From Phycisphaeraceae bacterium (GTDB lineage Bacteria; Planctomycetota; Phycisphaerae; Phycisphaerales; SM1A02): DNA of 64,000 nt. The notes beneath the pieces were generated by a model. The model worked only from the letters and a program-made list of their open reading frames with translations, was not told the origin of the DNA and did no database searches. Where the stretch lies: assembly GCA_004213555.1 (NCBI GenBank), contig SHAP01000001.1:62001-126000 (forward strand), in the 5' to 3' direction. The stretch's first letter is position 1. Each line of letters begins with the position of its first letter. Of the stretch, positions 24,679 to 34,339 are shown piece by piece. The position numbers and the translations under genes were made by a program.

Positions 24679-27624
24679 ATGTCGCAAACCGACCCCAACC
24701 AATCGCTCGCTGCTGACGAAGCCCAGCGGTTGCTCATTGACCTCCGTGAATCCCTCGCCACCGCGGCGGAGGACATTGGACCACGGTTTCTAGACATCAT
24801 GCCTTTGTCCTACTTTCAGGACACACCGCACGAAGAACGCTTGACGCACTTGCGGGCCATCCTCGCGGCCCGGGCTTCTGGTCGGTTGCCTTCGTTGGAC
24901 CTGCGTGACGGTGAAAACCGAATCACATTTATTCGCCCCAACGATCATCCTGGCCTTTTGGCCGAAGTGGTGGGGCAACTTCCTCACGACCGGCCACTGA
25001 TCTCCGCCAAAATCCATTCCGCCACGGATGCTTCGCTGGCCATCGATACCTTTGAATTTGGACAGAAGCCACGATTCGATCTCAGCGACCTCGAGCAAAC
25101 AGCATGCATGGAACGCGCGGTTGCCTTTGCCGCGGAAAATCATCCCGAGATCACCGAAGATGAAGTTCGAGATTTCATCCAACGCTGCACCGTGGATTAT
25201 GTTTTTTCAGTCAGTCCTCTTCGGTTCTGCCAGCATCTGAAAATCTATCGGGAGCTGTCGGGAACTGAGGGCACAATTGTCCGGCTTGAGCAAGAAAAAG
25301 ACGAGCGCTACAGCCGCATTGTGGTGGCGGTGATGAACGCGTCCACCCGGAGGATGTTGGAGCGGGTGGCCGAACGGCTGGCCATGGACGGCATTGATAT
25401 TTTCCGGGCGTACCTCGACAGCATCGATGACGGGGAGAATGGACAAATCACCCTCCTTGGTTTTGTCGTTCAACGTGAACAAGGGGTTCTGGTTGAAGAC
25501 AGCGCGCTCTGGCGGGTCATCCGCCGAGACCTTCAACGCAACAAATGGGTCGACACTGCCGCCCTCAAGTTGTCGTACACCCACGCCGGGCTTGGCCAAC
25601 GGCACGCTGAAGTGTTGGATGCTGTTATCGAATTGGCCCACCAAAAGCTGGTCAAAGTGAACCGTTGGGCGTACAGCCGGGTTCGATTGCGAAGATGGAC
25701 CAGCGAGAACATTGCACTCTGTCAAAAGATCGCCGATCTTTTGCTTGCCCGATTCGATCCAGACAATCCGCTGCCCGAACCTGATTTCACACTGCGGCTG
25801 GCTGATGTTCGCGAGGAAGTGGATCGGGTCGATTTCCATGACACTCGGATTGCCATCCAGGCCATGCTTGACGCGGTGTTGGCGGTTCGGCGCACGAACG
25901 TTTTTATTGACGAACGATACGGCCTGGCCTTCAGAATTGATCCCGGCTACTTGCACCACGAGGACCGACCTGCGTTGCCTTACGGCGTGTTCTTCGTGCG
26001 AGGACGCAATTTTGCTGGGTTCCATGTCCGCTTCCGTGACATTGCGCGGGGAGGTTTGCGGATCATTCGTACACGAACCGAAGAAGTCCATGCCCGGGAG
26101 AGCGAACGGCTGTACGACGAAGCGTTCAACTTGGCATTCGCGCAACAACTTAAAAACAAAGACATCCCGGAAGGTGGCGCAAAGGCCGCAGTGTTGGCGG
26201 ACCCGTACGCTCGCCACAATCGGGTGGTCAAAGCATTTGCCGACTCGCTGCTCGACCTCATCACCCCCGAACCACACACCAAAAGACGCATCGTCGACCA
26301 CCTCGGACACGACGAACTTCTGTACCTCGGGCCGGATGAGAACATTCTTCCAGAACACATTGTTTGGATGGCCAAGCGTGCGGTTCGCCGGGGCTATCCA
26401 CTGGCATCTGCCTTCATCTCATCGAAGCCTGGGGCCGGCATCAATCACAAGGATTACGGGGTGACTTCGGAAGGCGTGAACGTCTTTCTGCATGGCTCCT
26501 TGCCTGCCATCGGCATTGACCCCGATGTTGACAGCTTCACGGTGAAGATGACCGGAGGCCCCGATGGCGATGTTGGTGGCAATTTCATTCGGATCGCACA
26601 CGAAACGTACGGCGACCGCATCAAGATCATCGGCATTGCCGACGGATCGGGTTCTGGTGAGGATCCTCAAGGACTGAATCTAAAAGAACTCCTGCGACTT
26701 TTTGAAGCCGAACTGCCGATCGCTGAATACGACCGAAGCAAGTTGTCCAACGAAGGTCGGATCGTGACCCTTGATGATCCCGACGGGCCAATTCTTCGAA
26801 ACACCCTTCACAACCGCTTGGTGTCTGATGCATTTGTCCCCTGCGGAGGTCGACCTGCGGCCATGAACGAAAGCAACTGGGATGACTTCCTCACCGCAAA
26901 CGGAGCGCCCAGCAGCCGACTGATTGTTGAAGGTGCGAATCTCTTCTTGACCCCTGAAGCCCGAGAAAAGTTAAGCAAAAAAGGCGTGTTGATCCTCAAG
27001 GATTCCAGCGCCAACAAATGCGGGGTGATCACAAGTTCCTATGAGATTTGTTCCAACATGCTCGTCTCCGAGCAGGACTTCATGCCCATCAAAGACCGCT
27101 TTGTGGGGGAAGTGATCCCACGTCTTCACCAGTTTGCTCGGGCGGAAGTTCAACTGCTGCACCGGCTGCACAAGCATCACCCCGATTGGACACTCCCTGA
27201 CATTTCGATCCACATGAGTCGGGTCATGATGAGGGTGGCTGATGCCATCGAAATTGGCCTCGATCGGATTGAACAGTCAGCACCACAAGCGGTCCGACGC
27301 CTGGTGACCGATCACATTCCTGAGGTGATTCAGGAACTGGCGGGCGACAAACTCTGGGACGACCTGCCTGGGGCGTATTTGCGGTGGTTGAAGGCCAAAG
27401 CCCTCGCCGCCCGAATCGTGTACCGAGAAGGCACCGATGCCGTGGAAAGCCTGCCCGCCGAGCATCTGCCCGCGTTTGCCATCGAATTTCTTGCGATTGA
27501 CGACGAGACGAGAAAACTCGCTCGAGCCATCGAGGAAAGTGATCTTCCGGATCGAGATCGGGTCGCCGATCTGCTGCGGAAGGCTGGCCTGGCCAGCGCG
27601 ATGGGAGCAGATGACAACTGTTGA
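24679..27624 (+). CDS. NAD-dependent glutamate dehydrogenase, large type
   Basis: 981 residues. This is the large GDH class (between the compact hexameric enzymes and the 180-kDa bacterial form), which oxidises glutamate to 2-oxoglutarate and ammonium with NAD. The first 350 residues form a regulatory region. The catalytic domain shows FHVRFRDIARGGLRIIRTRT near residue 455, LKNKDIPEGGAKAAVL near 490 with the substrate Lys, SKPGAGINHKDYGVTSEGV near 585, and KMTGGPDGDVGGNFIRIA with the nucleotide-binding glycines near 620. SSANKCGVITSSYEICSNML follows. The start at 24679 was chosen by the absence of overlap with ribF; ATG 24649 is in frame. Confidence 0.9.
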   Translation: MSQTDPNQSLAADEAQRLLIDLRESLATAAEDIGPRFLDIMPLSYFQDTPHEERLTHLRAILAARASGRLPSLDLRDGENRITFIRPNDHPGLLAEVVGQLPHDRPLISAKIHSATDASLAIDTFEFGQKPRFDLSDLEQTACMERAVAFAAENHPEITEDEVRDFIQRCTVDYVFSVSPLRFCQHLKIYRELSGTEGTIVRLEQEKDERYSRIVVAVMNASTRRMLERVAERLAMDGIDIFRAYLDSIDDGENGQITLLGFVVQREQGVLVEDSALWRVIRRDLQRNKWVDTAALKLSYTHAGLGQRHAEVLDAVIELAHQKLVKVNRWAYSRVRLRRWTSENIALCQKIADLLLARFDPDNPLPEPDFTLRLADVREEVDRVDFHDTRIAIQAMLDAVLAVRRTNVFIDERYGLAFRIDPGYLHHEDRPALPYGVFFVRGRNFAGFHVRFRDIARGGLRIIRTRTEEVHARESERLYDEAFNLAFAQQLKNKDIPEGGAKAAVLADPYARHNRVVKAFADSLLDLITPEPHTKRRIVDHLGHDELLYLGPDENILPEHIVWMAKRAVRRGYPLASAFISSKPGAGINHKDYGVTSEGVNVFLHGSLPAIGIDPDVDSFTVKMTGGPDGDVGGNFIRIAHETYGDRIKIIGIADGSGSGEDPQGLNLKELLRLFEAELPIAEYDRSKLSNEGRIVTLDDPDGPILRNTLHNRLVSDAFVPCGGRPAAMNESNWDDFLTANGAPSSRLIVEGANLFLTPEAREKLSKKGVLILKDSSANKCGVITSSYEICSNMLVSEQDFMPIKDRFVGEVIPRLHQFARAEVQLLHRLHKHHPDWTLPDISIHMSRVMMRVADAIEIGLDRIEQSAPQAVRRLVTDHIPEVIQELAGDKLWDDLPGAYLRWLKAKALAARIVYREGTDAVESLPAEHLPAFAIEFLAIDDETRKLARAIEESDLPDRDRVADLLRKAGLASAMGADDNC

Positions 27625-27655
27625 TTCGCGGCAGGCTGAACCGCCAGAAGATGAC

Positions 27656-30600
27656 TCAAAGAGCGAAGTATTTCGCTTCAGGATGGTGAACCACTATCGC
27701 ACTGGTGGATTGCTCCGGGTCGATCTGATGGTTCTCGGTCAAGCGGCAACCAATGCGTTCTGGATGGAGAAGACGGAATAATTTTGTCTGATCAGCCATA
27801 TCTGGACATGCTGGGTAGCCAAAGGAATATCGACTGCCACGGTACTGTTGCCGGAAGAGTTCTTCAGGCGTCACCGCGTCATCGGCATCAATCCCAAGCT
27901 CCGCTCGCATCCGCTTGTGCCACAACTCCGCCAGGGCTTCCGCAGTTTCAACCGCGAAGCCATGCAAGTACAGGTACTCCGAGAAATCTCCCGATTCAAA
28001 CAACGATTTACATCGGACGGTGGCCTCTTCACCAACGGTCACGCATGACATGCCAATGACATCGTCCGCGCCAAAGAAATCACTGATGCAAAGACGACGT
28101 CTTTCGGCCTGCCTTGGGAACGAAAAACGCTCCAGTTCCGTGCGGCCATCTTCATCGAGAACAACCAGGTCATCGCCTTCGCCACGACAGCGGAACCAGC
28201 CGTAAACCACTTTGGGCTGCAGAATCTTTTCTTGCAAACATTGCAGTGAGAGTCGATCCATAACAGGATCGGCGTGTTCAGCAAGCCATGCGTCGTGTTC
28301 GGCCTCGCTGCGACTCCCCCGCTTCATCTGCCACTGGCCTCGGGTCAGAGCCTTTCGGTTCAGGTACGGCCAAATTGCACGGCAATCAAGGTCTTCAACC
28401 ACTCGGGTTCCCCAAAATGGTGCTGCCGGTGCGGTGACCGGTTTGATCTTCGTCGCGACCACCGCAGGACCCTCGGCACGCTTGACTTGAGCGGCTCGCG
28501 CTTTGGCCACCGCTTTCTCGCGTTTTTCGGTTCGATTCGAAATGGCGTCACGTTCCAGTTGCACTTCTCCTTGAACAATCAAATCCATCAAACGGAGTCC
28601 GTCGAACGCATCTTGTGCGTACAGGCACTCTCCCCGATAAAGCGGACGCAGATGACCTTCGCAATGACGGCGAGAAAGAGCGGCCCCACCCAACAAGACG
28701 GGGACCGCAACTTGGTTGGCATTGAAGGTCTCAAGATCAGACTCCATGACCATCACACTCTTGACCAAAAGTCCCGAAAGGCCAATGGCATCAGGTTGGT
28801 GCGTGGAAACGGCGGCCATAATCGATTCTGCGGTTTGCTTGATGCCAATGTTGTGCACCGTGTAGCCGTTGTTGGTCAAAATGATGTCAACCAGGTTTTT
28901 TCCGATGTCGTGAACGTCACCCTTCACCGTAGCCAGAACAATGCTTCCCTTTGAAGTGCCTTCGACTCGATCGAGATAAGGCTCAATTCGAGAAACCGCA
29001 GCCTTCATCACTTCAGCACTCTTGAGAACAAACGGCAATTGCATTTTTCCTGCCCCGAACAATTCTCCGACCTCTCGCATGGCATCAAGCAAGTGCAAAT
29101 TGATGATGTCAAGGGGAGGGATCGATTCGAGAGCTTCGTCAATCAAGCACTCCAATCCTCCTTTTCTTCCGTCGATAAGTTGCTTGCGAAGCCGGTCCTC
29201 CAACGGAAGATCGGCTTCAACTTCGACTTCAACCGCAACCGTTTGACCGGCAAAGGCGTCGGAAAAAATGGCCAAAGGATCGTCGGTCTCGGTGCCGTCC
29301 GACAAGCCCACAGGACTGGACGGCGACCGGTCATAAATGAGGTCAAGGGCCATATCCCAGTGCTGATCTTCGATGCGGGTGCGCGGCAAAATCTTGGATG
29401 CGTGCATGATGGCACTGGTCAAACCAGCCAGTTGCAATTCGTGCAAGAAGACACTGTTGAGCACCATGCGTGCGGCGGGCTTCAGCCCGAAGGAGACGTT
29501 CGACAATCCGCATGTGATCTGTGCCTCGGGGAATGCTTCAGCAATTCGCCTGACCCCTTCGATCGTCTCTAACCCTGACCGGCGATCTTGGGCCATTCCT
29601 GTAGAGATAGGAAGAACCAGAGGATCGAAGAACAAATCCTCAGCATGAAATCCATGAACATTGATGGCACGGTCATACATCCGCGTTGCGACTTCTAGTT
29701 TTCGGTCCGCAGTTCGAGCCATGGCCTCTTCGGGATCATCATCGATGCAGCCTAAAACTATGGCCGCGCCATGTTCGCGGGCCAATTGGCACAACTCATC
29801 GAATTTGGGCTCCCCCTCTTCGAGGTTGGCACTGTTGACAATGGCTCGCCCTCCACAGGATTCCAAACCTGCGCGGATGGTCTTAATTTGTGTCGAGTCG
29901 ATCATCAGAGGAATGTCAACCCCTTTGGCAATACGAGTAATAACCTCCCGCATGTCCTGCTCGTTGTCCCGCCCTGCATAATCGACATTGACATCGAGAA
30001 CGTGGCTGCCATCGGTGGCTTGCTCGGAGGCCAACTCGACGATCGCATCCCAGTCTTCAGACTCCAACAGTCGTTTGAAAGCCCGTGAACCCGAAGCATT
30101 GGTGCGTTCACCAACGATCTGGACTGAATTCTCTTGGCGATGTTCTACGGTGCCGAAAACCGAACTGGTCGATGGTGCGAAAGAAACCTTGCTTCGAGAC
30201 GCAGGCGCCGAGTGCTCCAACATGCCACGCAGGGCCCCGATGTGCTCGGTTGTGGTGCCACAACACCCGCCAACCATGTTGACCCCCAAATCACCAACGA
30301 AGCCTGACATTCGTTCTGCCATGGGCGCTGCTTGCAATGGGTATTCCGTGCGTCCATCAACCAAGATCGGCAACCCCGCGTTCGGAACAACCGAGATCGG
30401 TCGATCCCAATGCTTGGCCAACCACTCGACGTGTGGTGTCATCTCGGCTGGACCAGTCGCGCAGTTCAGGCCCAAACTGGCCACAGGCAGACGTCGCAGA
30501 GTGGAGGCCACAGCCGAAATTTCAGAGCCAACCAGCAGCGTTCCGGTCGTCTCGACCGTCACCGAGACCATGATGGGCAATTGTTCTGGTCCCATGCCAC

Positions 30601-31129
30601 GTGCTTCGAGGGCATGCAAAGCGGCATGCACCGCGCAACGAATTTGCAAAGGATCTTGGCAAGTCTCGACCAAAAGTGCATCGACTCCACCATCAAGCAG
30701 ACCTTCAATCTGCCTTCGGTAGGAAGCATGCATCGCTGACCAGTCCGTTTGGCCCAAAGTCAACAGGCGAGTGCCGGGGCCGATAGACCCCAAGACATAC
30801 CTCTGCCCACCTGCCGCAACACATGCGGCCCGGGCAATCTCGGCGGCCTCTTGGTTGAGCTTTCTGGTGTCACCTTCGAGTCCAAACTCAGCAAGGACCA
30901 AACTGTTGGCTCCGAACGTGTTGGTTTCGACTGCGTCGGCACCGTTCTCCAAAAAAGAAGAATGAATGGACTGGACCAATTCGGGACGACTTCGCACCAG
31001 AATCTCGGTGCAGTTCTCCTGGCCGAGGTAGTCCAGTTCAACGTCCAAGTCCATGTCTTGAATCGCTGAGCCAAACCCACCGTCCAAGAGCACAGCACCA
31101 TGTTGCAGACGATGAGCGAATGGAGACAT
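27656..31129 (-). CDS. metH: Cobalamin-dependent methionine synthase
   Basis: 1157 residues with all four modules. Residues 1-310: homocysteine-binding barrel with the zinc site ETCQDP...MVGGCCGTT. Residues about 330-600: pterin-binding barrel (ERTNASGSRAFKRLLESEDW). Residues about 640-880: cap and B12 domain with the axial His in KGDVHDIGKNLV near residue 740. Residues about 910-1157: AdoMet-dependent reactivation domain with YSFGYPACPD near 1113. It transfers a methyl group from methyltetrahydrofolate to homocysteine. With nrdJ it shows strong reliance on B12. Converges on the dehydrogenase gene with a 31-base gap; no terminator is evident there. Confidence 0.97.
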   Translation of the reverse strand: MSPFAHRLQHGAVLLDGGFGSAIQDMDLDVELDYLGQENCTEILVRSRPELVQSIHSSFLENGADAVETNTFGANSLVLAEFGLEGDTRKLNQEAAEIARAACVAAGGQRYVLGSIGPGTRLLTLGQTDWSAMHASYRRQIEGLLDGGVDALLVETCQDPLQIRCAVHAALHALEARGMGPEQLPIMVSVTVETTGTLLVGSEISAVASTLRRLPVASLGLNCATGPAEMTPHVEWLAKHWDRPISVVPNAGLPILVDGRTEYPLQAAPMAERMSGFVGDLGVNMVGGCCGTTTEHIGALRGMLEHSAPASRSKVSFAPSTSSVFGTVEHRQENSVQIVGERTNASGSRAFKRLLESEDWDAIVELASEQATDGSHVLDVNVDYAGRDNEQDMREVITRIAKGVDIPLMIDSTQIKTIRAGLESCGGRAIVNSANLEEGEPKFDELCQLAREHGAAIVLGCIDDDPEEAMARTADRKLEVATRMYDRAINVHGFHAEDLFFDPLVLPISTGMAQDRRSGLETIEGVRRIAEAFPEAQITCGLSNVSFGLKPAARMVLNSVFLHELQLAGLTSAIMHASKILPRTRIEDQHWDMALDLIYDRSPSSPVGLSDGTETDDPLAIFSDAFAGQTVAVEVEVEADLPLEDRLRKQLIDGRKGGLECLIDEALESIPPLDIINLHLLDAMREVGELFGAGKMQLPFVLKSAEVMKAAVSRIEPYLDRVEGTSKGSIVLATVKGDVHDIGKNLVDIILTNNGYTVHNIGIKQTAESIMAAVSTHQPDAIGLSGLLVKSVMVMESDLETFNANQVAVPVLLGGAALSRRHCEGHLRPLYRGECLYAQDAFDGLRLMDLIVQGEVQLERDAISNRTEKREKAVAKARAAQVKRAEGPAVVATKIKPVTAPAAPFWGTRVVEDLDCRAIWPYLNRKALTRGQWQMKRGSRSEAEHDAWLAEHADPVMDRLSLQCLQEKILQPKVVYGWFRCRGEGDDLVVLDEDGRTELERFSFPRQAERRRLCISDFFGADDVIGMSCVTVGEEATVRCKSLFESGDFSEYLYLHGFAVETAEALAELWHKRMRAELGIDADDAVTPEELFRQQYRGSRYSFGYPACPDMADQTKLFRLLHPERIGCRLTENHQIDPEQSTSAIVVHHPEAKYFAL

Positions 31130-31163
31130 CTGGAACGATGTTAGGGGAACCCAATGGCGATGT

Positions 31164-31194
31164 CCATTTATCCGGATGAATGGATGCTTCTCAA
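31164..31194 (-). promoter_or_regulatory. metH promoter with overlapping palindrome
   Basis: On the minus strand TTGAGA (31194-31189) and GATAAA (31172-31167) are spaced by 16 bases, a fair sigma70 promoter about 35 bases before the metH ATG. A 20-base near-perfect palindrome CCATTTATCCGGATGAATGG (31164-31183) spans the -10 box; only one of ten base pairs deviates. Its position suits an operator that represses metH. Confidence 0.5.
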
Positions 31195-31233
31195 CTTTTG
31201 GCCCATATTGACCATTTATGGCATGATTGGGAC

Positions 31234-32130
31234 ATGATTCCTTGTGCCATACCGCTGTTGATCATGGGATGTGCTGGTGAACTTCCAACCCCGGCCGAAC
31301 TCTTGGCGAAAGCCACAGCTGCTCTTGGTGGCGAAGACGCACTCACAGCCCATTTTCAGGCATCTTGGAAGGTCACCAAAAGCGTCGAAGATGCCGACGG
31401 CAGCAACCAATCGCCCCCGCAAGAGGAAATCACCGTCAAGGTTACCCGCACCTCGTACGAATTAAAGGTGAAACGGGGCAAGGGGCACCTCACGCTCTTC
31501 CACACCAGTGAATTCAACTGGATGCAGTTGCCTGAGCACACGAATATTCCGCCCATCCGAATCTCCAAAGACCGGCTGTACCAGTGGGACCCAATTGCCC
31601 AACCCCATCTCGAATTTCTTGACGCTTGGGAGCGTCGTCCTGAGCGGCGCACCATGGGCTTGGTGATGCAAGGCAATGAGGCGTGTTATCGAGTCCGCTT
31701 GGCTGGGTCCAGCGACCCCACCTTTCTCGAAGAGGGGGCTGAATTTGTGTACCTCTCTGTCATAACTGGCCTTCCTGTGACCCATGAGTCGGCGGCCAAC
31801 TCACGCAGCGGCGCTCGCCGAATCACCAAGTTTCAAGATTGGGAATCCATCGGCACCATCAAACTTCCCAAACAACTGACCTTGACCGAAATCAATGGGA
31901 AAGTTCGCTTGGCCCAAAGAACCGCGGTGTCGACTTTGGAAGTCCCACTTGTTTTGGATGTTCCACAAAATGTCAAGGAAGCCACAAACCCAAACCCCGT
32001 GGTGGTCTCTGACGAACCTTCTTTTGCCACCGAGACTCGAGGCACGCCAAGTTCAACAAATCCGGAGGGCATCGAGCCCGAACCAACCGCCAAACCAATT
32101 GATCCCGCCAAACCATCGAAGGCGCCATGA
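31234..32130 (+). CDS. Lipoprotein of unknown function
   Basis: 298 residues. A lipoprotein signal MIPCAIPLLIMGC is clear, with the lipid Cys at residue 13. The mature part starts GELPTPAELLAKATAALGGEDAL, resembling planctomycete LolA/LppX-like lipoproteins that open with a 'kaa-lGG-a' segment. It is beta-rich in the middle, and the last 50 residues are a Pro/Thr/Glu-rich tail. It overlaps the ATPase gene by four bases, so it probably belongs with this ABC exporter. A role in lipid or metal handling is only a guess. The start at 31234 is the one that produces a proper lipoprotein signal. Confidence 0.65.
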   Translation: MIPCAIPLLIMGCAGELPTPAELLAKATAALGGEDALTAHFQASWKVTKSVEDADGSNQSPPQEEITVKVTRTSYELKVKRGKGHLTLFHTSEFNWMQLPEHTNIPPIRISKDRLYQWDPIAQPHLEFLDAWERRPERRTMGLVMQGNEACYRVRLAGSSDPTFLEEGAEFVYLSVITGLPVTHESAANSRSGARRITKFQDWESIGTIKLPKQLTLTEINGKVRLAQRTAVSTLEVPLVLDVPQNVKEATNPNPVVVSDEPSFATETRGTPSSTNPEGIEPEPTAKPIDPAKPSKAP

Positions 32131-32993
32131 AAGAATCGGTCGTTCTGGTTCAAGATGGGATCAAACGGTACGGCACCAAGTTGGCCCTTGACCGGGTCAA
32201 TCTCAAATTGGAACGAGGGATGCGGTGCGGTTTGCTGGGACCCAACGGCGCTGGCAAAAGCACCTTGATCCGAACCCTCACAGGGATCCTTCGATTGGAT
32301 GAAGGCCAAGTCAGTGTCTTGGGCGAAAGTCCCGAAGCGGCCCGAAGACGAGTGGGATATCTGCCCGAGGAGCGTGGCGTCCCCCGCCGGGCAAAAGTGG
32401 GCGAGTGGTTGACCTTTCTAGGGAGACTTCGAGGATTAACGACGCAAGAAGCTCGAAAGCGAGCCCTGTACTGGCTCGAAAAAGTGGACCTTCCCGGTGT
32501 GGAAAGATCGCGGTGCCGTGAACTGTCCAAAGGAATGCAGCAGAAGGTCCAACTTGCGGCGGCACTGCAGCATGCACCAGATTTGCTCATCTTGGATGAA
32601 CCATTCAGTGGTCTCGACCCCGTTGCAGTTCAAGTCCTTGAGGATTTGATTCGGGAGGCTTCGAATCGGGGCGCCACCATCTTGCTCTCGACCCACTTGC
32701 TGCCTCAGGCAGAATCACTCTGCGATCACGTTCTGTTGCTCAGGCGAGGACATACCTTGGCTTCAGGACCGCTGCTTCAGGTCTTGGCCCAAGGTCATCC
32801 AAAAATTGAAATTCGAGCAGAGACCGCGCCGCCCAACGCAGTGGGCATCGGTGATGACCGCTGGATCATTGAAGCTCAAGACAGCACCATCGATGAGGTC
32901 TTCCGTGAAACTGCGCAATGGCCAGGAGTCCGAGAGATTCGAAGAACCGGTCGTCAGCTTCGGGACTTCTTCTTGGAAGATGCTGATGCGTGA
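32127..32993 (+). CDS. ABC transporter ATP-binding protein, NatA-like
   Basis: 288 residues. A single ABC domain with Walker A GPNGAGKST near residue 41, Q-loop region VGYLPEERGVPRR, signature LSKGMQQKVQLAAALQH near 140, Walker B LLILDEPFSGLDP and the switch His in LLSTHLLPQAE. The PEERG Q-loop and the C-terminal extension (IEIRAETAPPNAVGIGDDRW) are typical of NatA/ABC-2 exporters. It overlaps the permease gene that follows by eight bases. Confidence 0.92.
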   Translation: MKESVVLVQDGIKRYGTKLALDRVNLKLERGMRCGLLGPNGAGKSTLIRTLTGILRLDEGQVSVLGESPEAARRRVGYLPEERGVPRRAKVGEWLTFLGRLRGLTTQEARKRALYWLEKVDLPGVERSRCRELSKGMQQKVQLAAALQHAPDLLILDEPFSGLDPVAVQVLEDLIREASNRGATILLSTHLLPQAESLCDHVLLLRRGHTLASGPLLQVLAQGHPKIEIRAETAPPNAVGIGDDRWIIEAQDSTIDEVFRETAQWPGVREIRRTGRQLRDFFLEDADA

Positions 32994-34248
32994 CCTCCGA
33001 ACCATTGCCTGGCGCGAGTTCCGCGAGACCGCATTGACTCCAGCCTTTTTGATCAGCTTGATTGCCATGCCATTGGTCTTGGTGGTTGTTGCAGTGCTTT
33101 CGTCTGGGATGGCCCTGACCCATACCGAACCTCCGATATCTGGCACCGTTTGGATTCAAAGCAGCGAAGAATTTCGAACTGCTTTCGCCGAACGATTGAA
33201 GCGGGGCGTGGATGCCGAAAGCGTTGGCGACCTGCCCTTGGTCACCGTGAATTTCGAGGGAGCAGTCGCAGCGGGTTCGCGATCCGAGCCTCCGGACGCG
33301 GCAAACCCGGTGTTGGCGATGATTCCCGACAGCCTTCTGAACCCCGAAGACCTCAAAGGTGAGATTCTTTTGACGCTGCACGATGGGCTCGGTCGTCCTC
33401 AGGTGGATGCCATCGAAACCGCATTGACCGACACGGTGGTGACCCTCCGGCAGCGTCGAGCCGAAGTGGATCCAACCCGTGTCGACCGACTGAGAACCCC
33501 CCCAACCATCCTTTCCACCCGCCTTGACGATCAAGGAATCACAGTCGAGGATTCTCAATCCAGAAAGCTCAGGGCCCTGGTGATCCCGATGGGACTGATG
33601 TTCCTGCTCTGGGGTGCGAGCTTTGGGACAAGCGCGCAATTGATGCAGACCACTTTGGACGAAAAAGCCAATAAAGTGGTTGAGGTTTTGCTGAGCACCA
33701 CTTCTCCAGAACGGCTCATGATGGGCAAAATTCTTGGCCAAAGTGGAGTGGCTCTCACCACGGTTGGTATTTACGGAGCACTTGGTATCGCCGCCCTGGT
33801 CGCCGCAGGAAAGGTGAGCCTTATTTTGGATCCACAGCTGCTTTGGCCGCTGGCATGGTTTGCCTTGGCCTTCCTTGGCGCTGCCGCAATTCTGGCGGCA
33901 GTGGGCGCGGTGGTGCACGATCAAAGGGAGGCTGGCAACCTCATGGGCCCAATTGTGGCTCTGCTTGGGGTTCCCGTCTTTTTCATCATGCCGATCGCTC
34001 AAGCCCCTCATGGAATACCCGCCAGCATTGCCTCATTTGCCCCGGTCATTGGTCCATACATCATGGCCATGCGAAGTGCCGGAGAAATTCCTGTCCCGTT
34101 TTGGCAACTTGGTGCCGGTCTGGTGTGGCACGCCGCCATCACCAGAACGCTTCTGGTGGGCGCTGGACGCGTTTTTCGGGTGGGAATCCTGTCCAGTGGC
34201 ACCCCACCCAAATTGACCACGTTGCTGCGGTGGCTGATTCGACCCTAA
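32986..34248 (+). CDS. ABC-2 type permease, NatB-like
   Basis: 420 residues. One N-terminal helix (LISLIAMPLVLVVVAVLSSG) follows RDLRTIAWREFRETALTPAF. A large extracytoplasmic loop of about 170 residues comes next. Then a cluster of five helices includes the family motif TLDEKANKVVEVLLSTTSPERLMMGKI with its conserved E...EVLLST. This is the NatB/YhaP form of ABC-2 permease that pairs with NatA; substrates of such exporters range from Na+ to peptides. ATG 32986 is preferred because GGAAG lies six bases upstream; ATG 32980 is the alternative. The stop codon lies in a duplicated 19-base unit. Confidence 0.88.
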   Translation: MRDLRTIAWREFRETALTPAFLISLIAMPLVLVVVAVLSSGMALTHTEPPISGTVWIQSSEEFRTAFAERLKRGVDAESVGDLPLVTVNFEGAVAAGSRSEPPDAANPVLAMIPDSLLNPEDLKGEILLTLHDGLGRPQVDAIETALTDTVVTLRQRRAEVDPTRVDRLRTPPTILSTRLDDQGITVEDSQSRKLRALVIPMGLMFLLWGASFGTSAQLMQTTLDEKANKVVEVLLSTTSPERLMMGKILGQSGVALTTVGIYGALGIAALVAAGKVSLILDPQLLWPLAWFALAFLGAAAILAAVGAVVHDQREAGNLMGPIVALLGVPVFFIMPIAQAPHGIPASIASFAPVIGPYIMAMRSAGEIPVPFWQLGAGLVWHAAITRTLLVGAGRVFRVGILSSGTPPKLTTLLRWLIRP

Positions 34249-34272
34249 GACGGTGATTCGACCCTAAGACGG
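34235..34272 (+). repeat. Perfect 19-base tandem duplication over a stop codon
   Basis: TGATTCGACCCTAAGACGG occurs at 34235-34253 and again at 34254-34272 with no mismatch. The first copy contains the last codons and TAA stop of the NatB-like gene; the second repeats them untranslated. It looks like a recent slippage or repair duplication. Confidence 0.95.
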
Positions 34273-34339
34273 AAAAAATCGCGCAGATTGGCATTCAGAG
34301 CCGATTTTGTTCGTTCCACAGGACGACACGAGGTCCCGA

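Noticed and set aside
25207-26358. Minus-strand open frame of 383 codons
   Set aside because: It is opposite the catalytic core of glutamate dehydrogenase, which has clear family motifs.
31130-31233. Cobalamin or SAM riboswitch before metH
   Set aside because: The spacer is about 100 bases and shared with a divergent gene; no B12 box or SAM core is present.
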